A stretch of 64,000 nucleotides of DNA from contig JBFHAT010000006.1 in the NCBI GenBank assembly GCA_041586155.1, positions 33,048 through 97,047 on the forward strand. Direction: 5' to 3'. Each line of letters starts with the position of its first letter. The stretch's first letter is position 1. The notes under the pieces were generated by a model, which was not told the origin of the DNA, ran no database searches, and saw nothing but the letters and a program-made list of their open reading frames with translations. The position numbers and the translations under genes are program-made. This stretch comes from JBFGJH01 sp041586155. GTDB lineage: Bacteria > Actinomycetota > Acidimicrobiia > Spongiisociales > JAENVV01. Shown piece by piece: positions 57,601 through 64,000 of the stretch.

Positions 57601-59565
57601 ATGATCCGCACGCTGCTCATCGCCAACCGCGGCGAGATCGCCTGCCGCATCATCCGCACCGCCTCGGCGATGGGGATACGCACCGTTGCGCTGTTCTCCG
57701 ACCCCGACGCGGACGCCCCCCACGTGCAGATGGCCGGCGTTGCGGTACGCCTGCCCGGTTCCACGCCCGCTGAGACCTACCTCAACCAGGAGGCCATTCT
57801 GAGTGCGGCCCGTTCGGCCGGAGCCGACGCGATCCATCCGGGCTACGGCTTCCTCGCCGAGAATGCGTCATTCGCTACCGCCGTGGAAGAGGCGGGTCTC
57901 GTGTTCGTGGGCCCACCTGCATCGGCGATCGGTCTCATGGGCGACAAGCTCCAGTCCAAGCAGCTGATGGACGACGTCGGCGTGCCCACGTTGCCCAGCG
58001 AAACCGTCGACGAGAATGATCCGGCGGCGTGGCAAGCCGCAGCCGAGCGGATCGGGTATCCGGTGCTCGTCAAGGCGTCCGCCGGGGGCGGAGGCAAGGG
58101 CATGCGTATCGTTGCCGGCCCGGCCGGTCTGAGCGAGGCGATCGACGGAGCGCGCCGCGAAGCCGAGGCGGCCTTCGGGGACCGCACGGTGTTCCTGGAG
58201 CACTACCTGGAGGCGCCGCGGCATGTCGAGGTGCAGGTGTTCGGGGATCACTTCGGAAATCACGTGCACCTGTTCGAGAGGGAATGCTCCATTCAGCGTC
58301 GCCATCAGAAGATCATCGAGGAGGCGCCCTCGCCTGCGGTGACAAGTGAGCTCCGCAAGCGCATGGGAGGTGCGGCGGTCGCCGCCGCCGAAGCGGTCGG
58401 CTACGTCGGGGCCGGCACCGTCGAGTTTCTCGTCGAGGACGACGCCTTCTATTTCCTCGAGATGAACACCCGACTCCAGGTGGAGCATCCCGTCACCGAG
58501 CTGGTTACGGGACTCGATTTGGTGCGACTGCAGCTCTTGGTGGCGGAGCGGCAGCCTCTGCCAGACGAAGTGCTGACCGCGCAGCTCCGAGGTCACGCCA
58601 TCGAAGCTCGCCTGTACGCCGAGGACGCCGCCCACGACTACCTTCCGCAAACCGGCACCCTGCACCGCTTTCGAGTCGAGGGTCCGGTACGGGTGGACGC
58701 CGGGGTTCAGGATGGCTCGGTGGTGTCGATCCACTACGACCCGATGCTTGCCAAGATCATCTCCTACGCCCCGTCTCGCAACGAGGCCGCTCGGGCGCTG
58801 GCCGGATCGCTGGCCGACGCCTCGATCCACGGGGTGGTGACGAACCGGTCACTGCTCGTCCGGGTGCTACGCCATCCCGAGTTCTTGTCCGGTGACACGG
58901 ACACCCATTTCCTCGAGCGCCACGATGCATCTGTCCTCGCCCGACCTCTGGCCGACGACGACGCAAGGGGAAGGCACGCCGTGGCGGCGGCGGTGTGCGG
59001 CGAACGCCGCCGCCGAGCCCAGGCGCGAGTACTGATCGACGTGCCGAGTGGTTGGCGCAACAACCCATCGGACATGCAACGCACGGTGTTCGAATCACCC
59101 TTCGGTGAGCTGGCCGTCGGCTACCGGTACGACCGCACCGGCCAGAGGTTCGAACTGAACGGCGCCGAGCTGAACGTGACGGTCATCGACGCCAACGCGA
59201 CGACGGCCGACCTCGAGGTCGATGGCATGCGGCGGACGTATACGGTTTCTCGCTACGGAGACGAGGTGTACGTCGACGGACCCGATGGACACAGTCGGTT
59301 CGTCGAACAGACGCGCTTCCCGACCGAGCAGGACGAGGAGGCGGCGGGGTCGCTTCATTCTCCGATGCCGGGGCGGGTCGTGGACGTGAGGGTCGTCCCC
59401 GGCGATGCGGTCACCGCAGGAGATGTGCTCGTAGTGGTCGAGGCGATGAAGATGGAGCATTCGGTCCGGGCGCCGTTTTCGGGCACCGTGGAGGTGGTCA
59501 AGGTTCAGGCGGGCGATCAGGTGGAAGCCGATCAGATCCTCGTCGTCGTGCAGGAGACGAGCTGA
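57601..59565 (+). CDS. Acyl-CoA carboxylase alpha subunit (biotin carboxylase plus biotin carrier)
   Basis: A 654-residue protein. The N-terminal biotin carboxylase (LIANRGEIACRIIRTA; HPGYGFLAEN; ATP-grasp KASAGGGGKGMR; EMNTRLQVEHPVTE) runs to about 450. The C-terminal biotinyl domain holds VVEAMKMEHS with biotin on Lys617. Together with the carboxyltransferase at 55.5 kb it forms a complete acyl-CoA carboxylase. Its own TATCCT hexamer allows separate expression. Confidence 0.94.
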   Translation: MIRTLLIANRGEIACRIIRTASAMGIRTVALFSDPDADAPHVQMAGVAVRLPGSTPAETYLNQEAILSAARSAGADAIHPGYGFLAENASFATAVEEAGLVFVGPPASAIGLMGDKLQSKQLMDDVGVPTLPSETVDENDPAAWQAAAERIGYPVLVKASAGGGGKGMRIVAGPAGLSEAIDGARREAEAAFGDRTVFLEHYLEAPRHVEVQVFGDHFGNHVHLFERECSIQRRHQKIIEEAPSPAVTSELRKRMGGAAVAAAEAVGYVGAGTVEFLVEDDAFYFLEMNTRLQVEHPVTELVTGLDLVRLQLLVAERQPLPDEVLTAQLRGHAIEARLYAEDAAHDYLPQTGTLHRFRVEGPVRVDAGVQDGSVVSIHYDPMLAKIISYAPSRNEAARALAGSLADASIHGVVTNRSLLVRVLRHPEFLSGDTDTHFLERHDASVLARPLADDDARGRHAVAAAVCGERRRRAQARVLIDVPSGWRNNPSDMQRTVFESPFGELAVGYRYDRTGQRFELNGAELNVTVIDANATTADLEVDGMRRTYTVSRYGDEVYVDGPDGHSRFVEQTRFPTEQDEEAAGSLHSPMPGRVVDVRVVPGDAVTAGDVLVVVEAMKMEHSVRAPFSGTVEVVKVQAGDQVEADQILVVVQETS

Positions 59566-59568
59566 AGC

Positions 59569-60330
59569 TCACTGCGTCCGCAGTGCAGCTCGTTCGCGGA
59601 CCGCTTCCATCACGGCCGGATCGCCGCGTAGTTCTCGGCTTCGACCCCGCCCCCAAAGCCACACGTCGAGGTCGGCGGCCGAGCCGACGATCACCCGTTC
59701 AGCCAGCAACGGGTCCGTCACCACCGCGTGCGGCATCGCGTCGTACACCGCGCCATCCGGCGAGGTGCCGCTGAACGAGCCAAGCTGCAGCCCCCACACG
59801 CCCTCCGGGTCGCGACTAACCAACCGAACCGTGGGGCCATTCGGCTCGAATCGGCCCCACGGTTCGGTGCCAGTGAGGAACACCATGACCAGCTCGTCCA
59901 CCCCGTCGGCGGCGAGTTCGCCATCGACCTCCGAGTCGAGGTCGGCGGTCAACTCGGCGTCGATGCGGTGTATGAGCGCTTCATGCGCTTGACGCCGCAT
60001 CACGAAGCCCACGGTCTGATCGTCACTCCATGTCCAGACCGCGGTCGACGGATCAGCCGAAGCGAGGACTTCCACCAAGCGTGAGGACTCCCGCCTGAAC
60101 AACAAGAGCAGCTCGCCGTACTCCTCGGGTCGCACGAGCCCAGGCGATGAGGGTGATGTGGCCCTGCGTTCAACGTCGGCGCACCAGAACGCCTGGACCT
60201 CGGTCAGATGCCACAGCAGGTCCGCTGCGGTCCAGTCGGGGCACGATGGCACGGGGGCGTCCGGGTCGAGCGGGGCCAGCACCTCCAGAAACCGCTCGCT
60301 CTCCTCGGCCACGTGGCGTAGATAGTCCAC
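59569..60330 (-). CDS. DinB/mycothiol-dependent maleylpyruvate isomerase-like protein
   Basis: A 253-residue protein of the actinobacterial MDMPI group. The N-terminal four-helix DinB-like domain has metal ligands His41 (LLWHLTEVQAFW), Glu117 and His121 (RRQAHEALIHRIDAE). Known members use mycothiol as cofactor. The C-terminal domain contains the VIVGSAADLDVWLWGR segment of the family. GTG start, nine bases after TAGCGT. Substrate unknown. Confidence 0.88.
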   Translation of the reverse strand: MDYLRHVAEESERFLEVLAPLDPDAPVPSCPDWTAADLLWHLTEVQAFWCADVERRATSPSSPGLVRPEEYGELLLLFRRESSRLVEVLASADPSTAVWTWSDDQTVGFVMRRQAHEALIHRIDAELTADLDSEVDGELAADGVDELVMVFLTGTEPWGRFEPNGPTVRLVSRDPEGVWGLQLGSFSGTSPDGAVYDAMPHAVVTDPLLAERVIVGSAADLDVWLWGRGRSRELRGDPAVMEAVRERAALRTQ

Positions 60331-60339
60331 CCACAGCCC

Positions 60340-60345
60340 ACGCTA
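60340..60345 (-). promoter_or_regulatory. -10 hexamer, leaderless GTG start of MDMPI-like gene
   Basis: TAGCGT on the minus strand ends nine bases before the GTG at 60330. Confidence 0.4.
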
Positions 60346-60406
60346 CCCGGCCGGGCGTAGCCGGGCTCGGTGCACTCTCGATCTTGCACCGTTCAGGTTG
60401 GGCAGC

Positions 60407-61450
60407 CTACGTGCCGAGTGCCACCGTGAAGCGGGGGGCGCCGCTCCCATCGATGCGCTGCGCAAGGCCCAGGGCCTCGAGGTGGATCAGATGGGCGTAC
60501 GTCTCGGAGTCGGCGAGGTAACCCCAGTGACGTTCGGGGTATATCGCTCGGGACAGCGCCTCCGTTGTTGCCGGGCCGAGCCGCTCGGAGGCGTCTGCCA
60601 GCTGTCGAAACCGCCGGTGATGATGTTGTCTGATCGCCTCGACCCTTTCCTCGAGGTCTGTGATCGGCTGACCGTGGGCGGGAAGAGTCATCCGAAGGTC
60701 GAGCTTGGCGACCTTGTCGAGCGAGGCGAGGTACGCGCCGAGCGGGTCGGGGCCGGCGCCCAGGGCGGCAACGTGAGGGGTGATCGTCGGCAGCACGTGG
60801 TCTCCGCTCAGCAGCAGCCGGTCATCGGGTGCGTAGATGCACAGGTGATCGCCGGTGTGTCCTGGCGTGTGGATTGCCACCCATCGACGCCCTCCCCAAC
60901 CGAAGACCTCGCCGTCGCTCAGCCGGCGGTCGGGGACGGGCGATCGCATCGAACCGAGAAAGAGATGCTTCGGACCCATCGACCGCAGCCTGCGACGCCA
61001 ACCCCGGGCGGCCGCGGGATCGTGCCATGGGTACACCCCGGACCTGGCTCGCGCCTCGTCTGCGGCTGCTCGCCCTGACAGCTCTCCGAGTCGACCCTGT
61101 GCGCCGCGACGCTTCCACCATGTCCGGTACGAGTCGTGGGTCACCATTTCGGCACCGGAGACTCGAACGAGCCTGCGGGCACCGCCGAAGTGATCGGGGT
61201 GAGAATGGGTGACGAGCACGGAGCGGACCCGCCCGACTGGGATTCCCCACTCCTTCAGTCCCGCGGTGAGCGCAGTCCACGATCCGCGTGTCGGCAGACC
61301 CGGGTCAACGACCATCACCCCCTCGTCGTCCTCGATGACGTAGGTGTTGACGTGTCCGAGACCCGTGAATCGAATCGGAAGTTGGACGCGCACCAGCCCG
61401 TCGGCGACCTCGAAGGCGCCCGGCTGCGCTGGCATCTGCTCCTGCTTCAT
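60407..61450 (-). CDS. Metallo-beta-lactamase-fold hydrolase
   Basis: A 347-residue MBL-fold protein with the metal motif THSHPDHFGG (His82, His84, Asp86, His87) and GDHVLPTITPHV further on. The C-terminal extension (ALSRAIYPERHWGYL) resembles the LACTB2-like winged helix. I chose ATG at 61450, ten bases after TAACAT; ATG at 61462 would overlap that hexamer. Substrate unknown; thioesterase or nuclease activities occur in the family. Confidence 0.88.
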   Translation of the reverse strand: MKQEQMPAQPGAFEVADGLVRVQLPIRFTGLGHVNTYVIEDDEGVMVVDPGLPTRGSWTALTAGLKEWGIPVGRVRSVLVTHSHPDHFGGARRLVRVSGAEMVTHDSYRTWWKRRGAQGRLGELSGRAAADEARARSGVYPWHDPAAARGWRRRLRSMGPKHLFLGSMRSPVPDRRLSDGEVFGWGGRRWVAIHTPGHTGDHLCIYAPDDRLLLSGDHVLPTITPHVAALGAGPDPLGAYLASLDKVAKLDLRMTLPAHGQPITDLEERVEAIRQHHHRRFRQLADASERLGPATTEALSRAIYPERHWGYLADSETYAHLIHLEALGLAQRIDGSGAPRFTVALGT

Positions 61451-61460
61451 TCGACCGCTC

Positions 61461-61466
61461 ATGTTA
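61461..61466 (-). promoter_or_regulatory. -10 hexamer of MBL-fold gene
   Basis: TAACAT on the minus strand ends ten bases before the ATG at 61450. Confidence 0.4.
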
Positions 61467-61519
61467 ACGCTCGTTCACACCGATGGCGCCCGACCGATCG
61501 AAGCGAGTGGGTAGCCGCC

Positions 61520-61525
61520 TAGGAT
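61520..61525 (+). promoter_or_regulatory. -10 hexamer, leaderless start of DUF3152 gene
   Basis: TAGGAT ends nine bases before the ATG at 61535. Confidence 0.5.
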
Positions 61526-61534
61526 GCTGCCGCT

Positions 61535-62281
61535 ATGCCGTCTCGTTCATTGGTGCCGCTGGTGTTGGTGCTGATGGTGGTGGCCGCGGCCGGTGTGATC
61601 GGCCTCCTGTTCATCACCAATCCATCACTCCTCCGGGCCTCTCCTCCCCCTCCCTCGACCACTGCTTCGACCACGTCCACGACCACCTCGCTGGTGCCCG
61701 TTGGCGATGGAAGTGTCGACGACCTGGAGGCTGGATGCTTGCTGGAGGGCGAGGATCAGCCCACGGGGACCATCGCCGCCGTTCCCGGACGCACCGGCGT
61801 CGTCGGAAGCGGAGCGCTGGTCCGCTACATGGTCGAAGTCGAGGAAGGGCTCCGGGTCGACGGGGAATGCTTCGCCCGCCTCGTCGACGAGGTGCTGGCC
61901 GACGAACGCAGCTGGGTCGGCGCCGGGGGGCTGGCCCTTCAGCGCGTAGAGGCGGGACCGGTCGACTTCCGAGTGAGCCTCCTCAGCCCTTCCACGACCG
62001 ATGCCGAATGCGATCCACTCGAGACAGCCGGCATCTATTCGTGCTGGAGCGGCGAGCGTGCCGCCGTCAACGTCTGGAGATGGGAGCACGGCACCGAGGA
62101 ATATGCCGATGATCTCGCGACCTATCGCCAGTATGTGATCAACCACGAGGTGGGACATGCGCTTCAGCATGGGCATGTCGAATGCACGACCCCGGGCGAG
62201 CCTGCACCGGTGATGCAGCAGCAATCCAAGGGCCTGGACGGCTGCACGAAGAATGGCTTTCCGCTCGAAGAGGAGCGCTAG
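61535..62281 (+). CDS. DUF3152 membrane-anchored putative metalloprotease
   Basis: A 248-residue actinobacterial protein with an N-terminal membrane anchor (LVPLVLVLMVVAAAGVIGLL, residues 6-25) and a Ser/Thr linker (41-52). The DUF3152 domain has a zinc-protease motif: HEVGH at 204-208 with His214 as likely third ligand, followed by PAPVMQQQSKGLDGC. Protease activity of the family is predicted, not shown. Its stop overlaps the convergent enoyl-CoA hydratase stop (CTAG). Confidence 0.88.
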   Translation: MPSRSLVPLVLVLMVVAAAGVIGLLFITNPSLLRASPPPPSTTASTTSTTTSLVPVGDGSVDDLEAGCLLEGEDQPTGTIAAVPGRTGVVGSGALVRYMVEVEEGLRVDGECFARLVDEVLADERSWVGAGGLALQRVEAGPVDFRVSLLSPSTTDAECDPLETAGIYSCWSGERAAVNVWRWEHGTEEYADDLATYRQYVINHEVGHALQHGHVECTTPGEPAPVMQQQSKGLDGCTKNGFPLEEER

Positions 62282-62964
62282 CTCTGTTCCTCCCAAAGCG
62301 CAGCGCGGATGGCCTCCCAGTCGGGACCGTCTGACGCCCTCGCCTCCTGGTGGTGCAGCAACCGCTTGGTGGCGATGACGGCGTTGCTCGACAACCGAGC
62401 GATCCGCGAGGCGATCTCGAAGGCGCGTGCTTTCGCGCCACCGGCCTCTGAGAGCTGGCTCGCCAGCCGGGGATGCTGGTCGGCCCGCAGACGCAGGTTG
62501 GCGAGAAGAAGCTGACGAACGAGGTCGGTGCCGTAGGCACGGATCAGCCGCTCCACCCCTTCGGGTCGATACAAGATGCCGATCCTGGCGGCCGGGATCT
62601 CGAAGAACGATTCGACGCTCACGATGCGTAGATCACATGCTGCAGCCAGCTCGACTCCCGCGCCGAGGCAGGCTCCTTCGATGGCGGCCACCACCGGAAC
62701 GGGACAGGTCTCGATCGCCTGAGCGGCTTCATGGAGCAGCCGTTCCAGGTTCATTGCTGTGTCCTGCGTCTGGATCTCTTCCAGATCGGCTCCGGCACAG
62801 AACACCGACCCGGCGCCGGTCAGCAGCACAGCACGGGCGTCCACACGATCGAGCTCGCCCGCCAACCGCGCCAGCATCTCCGCCGACAGAGCGTTGCGCT
62901 TGGGCTGGTTCGACAGAACGAACGTCGCCACGTCATCGTCATGTTCTATCTCGATCGTCGCCAC
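62278..62964 (-). CDS. Enoyl-CoA hydratase/isomerase family protein
   Basis: A 228-residue crotonase-fold protein. SNQPKRNALSAEMLARL, GAGSVFCAGADLEEI (oxyanion hole) and IEGACLGAGVELAAACDLRI are the family blocks. It is somewhat shorter than typical hydratases (about 260). It starts with GTG ten bases after TAGTCT. Probably acts in fatty-acid or branched-chain acyl-CoA breakdown; exact reaction open. Confidence 0.92.
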   Translation of the reverse strand: MATIEIEHDDDVATFVLSNQPKRNALSAEMLARLAGELDRVDARAVLLTGAGSVFCAGADLEEIQTQDTAMNLERLLHEAAQAIETCPVPVVAAIEGACLGAGVELAAACDLRIVSVESFFEIPAARIGILYRPEGVERLIRAYGTDLVRQLLLANLRLRADQHPRLASQLSEAGGAKARAFEIASRIARLSSNAVIATKRLLHHQEARASDGPDWEAIRAALWEEQS

Positions 62965-62974
62965 AGCGACGCCG

Positions 62975-62980
62975 AGACTA
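62975..62980 (-). promoter_or_regulatory. -10 hexamer, leaderless GTG start of enoyl-CoA hydratase gene
   Basis: TAGTCT on the minus strand ends ten bases before the GTG at 62964. Confidence 0.4.
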
Positions 62981-63052
62981 TCTATCCGGTGCTCGGCGCC
63001 GACGTTGGTCGACTCGGTAGCGTGGAAGTGTGCCCACCATTGTTGATCACTG

Positions 63053-64000
63053 ATGCTCGACGTCGCCGCGGTGAGAGCCTGCTTCCCCGCGCTGCGGCGG
63101 GAGGCGGCAGGGCGCCAGGCGTGCTACTTCGACGGGCCCGGGGGCAGTCAGGTCCCGGCAACGGTCATCGAGGCGATGGGCAGTGTCCTGCGGGGGGGTG
63201 TCTCCAACCTCACCGATCGGTTCCCGCCCGGCCGCTTGGCCGTCGAGATCACCGACCGGGCCCGCTCTGCGATGGCAGACTTCCTCAACGCCGAGGCCGA
63301 CGGCATCGTATTCGGTCAGAACATGACGAGCCTCACGTTCGCGATGAGCCGGTCCCTCGCCGGCACCTGGAGCGCGGGCGATCACATCGTCGTCACGGCG
63401 CTCGACCATGACGCCAACCGCACACCGTGGGTGCTGGCAGCGCGAGATGCCGGAGCTTCCGTGACGGTCGTTCCTTTCGAATCGGAAACGGGACGACTGG
63501 ATCCGGGGACGGTCACCGCTGCGCTGCGGCCCAACACGAGGCTGGTCGCAGTGGCGTACGCATCGAATGCGCTCGGTACCGTCGTTGACGTCGCCGAAGT
63601 CGCCGCATCGGCCCACGCCATGGGTGCGCTCGTGTACGTCGATGCCGTCCACTTCGCTCCCCACCGCAGCATCGACGTCTCGGCGCTCGGATGCGACTTC
63701 ATCGCCGTGTCGGCCTACAAGTTCTTCGGCCCTCACACTGGTGTCGTCTATGGGCGTCCCGACCTCTTGGAGCGCCTCGACGCCTACAAGGTGCGCCCGT
63801 CACCCACCCATGGACCAGCCAAGTGGGAATCCGGCACCCAGAGCTTCGAGAGCCTGGCGGGGGTGACGGCGGCGGTCGACTACCTTGCGTCGCTTGGCGA
63901 AGGCCCGGATCGCCGCTCCCGGCTGGTCAGCGCGTACGACGCGATCTGGGACCATGAGCGCACGTTGGGCGAGCGGTTTCTCGATGGCATCGGCGCGCTC
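63053..64000 (+). CDS. Class V aminotransferase, cysteine-desulfurase-like (3' end outside window)
   Basis: The first 316 codons of a PLP enzyme of the NifS-like class V group, in the cysteine desulfurase-like subfamily. Cofactor residues are His119 in TALDHDANRTPW, Asp197 in VYVDAVHFAP, and the Schiff-base Lys223 in VSAYKFFGPHTG. The catalytic Cys loop expected in true desulfurases would lie past the window edge. ATG at 63053 is the first start after an in-frame stop at 63044. Confidence 0.88.
   Translation, partial: MLDVAAVRACFPALRREAAGRQACYFDGPGGSQVPATVIEAMGSVLRGGVSNLTDRFPPGRLAVEITDRARSAMADFLNAEADGIVFGQNMTSLTFAMSRSLAGTWSAGDHIVVTALDHDANRTPWVLAARDAGASVTVVPFESETGRLDPGTVTAALRPNTRLVAVAYASNALGTVVDVAEVAASAHAMGALVYVDAVHFAPHRSIDVSALGCDFIAVSAYKFFGPHTGVVYGRPDLLERLDAYKVRPSPTHGPAKWESGTQSFESLAGVTAAVDYLASLGEGPDRRSRLVSAYDAIWDHERTLGERFLDGIGAL

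Overview
The window is high-GC and very gene-dense: 65 supported protein genes, one cut off at each end, and no gap between genes longer than about 240 bases. The proteins point to an actinomycete outside the well-studied genera, most likely class Acidimicrobiia or a close relative. The clues are a ClpS/DUF2017 pair, an XRE regulator beside an HbhA-like Lys/Ala/Pro-rich protein, an EtfD-type membrane reductase, a DUF3152 protein, a TIGR03252-type HhH protein, Thr/Pro-rich linkers in exported proteins, and SLH repeats. This placement is inference from protein character, not a phylogeny. I saw no tRNA, rRNA, CRISPR array, insertion sequence or prophage; the window reads as ordinary chromosome.

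Layout. 1-6.7 kb: GGDEF regulator (cut), class IV aminotransferase, NAD synthetase, M20 amidohydrolase, and an aromatic amino-acid operon (small ACT-like protein, DAHP synthase, prephenate dehydrogenase). 6.8-10.4 kb: SDR protein plus acyltransferase, XRE regulator plus HbhA-like protein, DUF4332 protein. 10.5-20.5 kb: a molybdenum hydroxylase locus of form II CO-dehydrogenase type. The accessory genes (coxD, coxE, split xdhC, MobA-like, coxG) and the structural genes (coxS, coxL, coxM) lie on the same strand but are separated by hsp20, an alpha/beta hydrolase and a rhodanese. 20.6-26.2 kb: RNA uracil methyltransferase, DUF2017, ClpS, excisionase-type HTH, a small protein with a CpaE/MinD-like protein, DUF389, prephenate dehydratase. 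26.2-35 kb: M15 lipoprotein, GH13 amylase, HD-GYP protein with outside Ig-like domains, EtfD-like reductase, secreted LVIVD protein. 35-41 kb: a peptide-type ABC transporter operon. 41-48.8 kb: udk-proC-bcp-TPM-like-pspA operon, HhH glycosylase-like protein, DUF456, and the rimB-rimK-AstE/AspA set. 48.9-64 kb: SLH/M15 surface protein, TetR, serA-serC-DUF1015 operon, DUF2007-like protein, acyl-CoA carboxylase subunits flanking rlmH, MDMPI-like protein, MBL hydrolase, DUF3152 protein, enoyl-CoA hydratase, and a class V aminotransferase (cut).

Genes within operons commonly overlap by 1 to 11 bases (ATGA, GTGA, TGATG), implying translational coupling. Genes at the head of a transcription unit mostly lack a Shine-Dalgarno sequence. 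Instead they carry a TAnnnT -10 hexamer 6 to 10 bases before ATG or GTG, which implies leaderless mRNAs; I used this to choose many starts. Internal genes, and a few leading ones (hsp20, the solute-binding protein, coxS, the LVIVD gene), have GGAGG-type sites instead.
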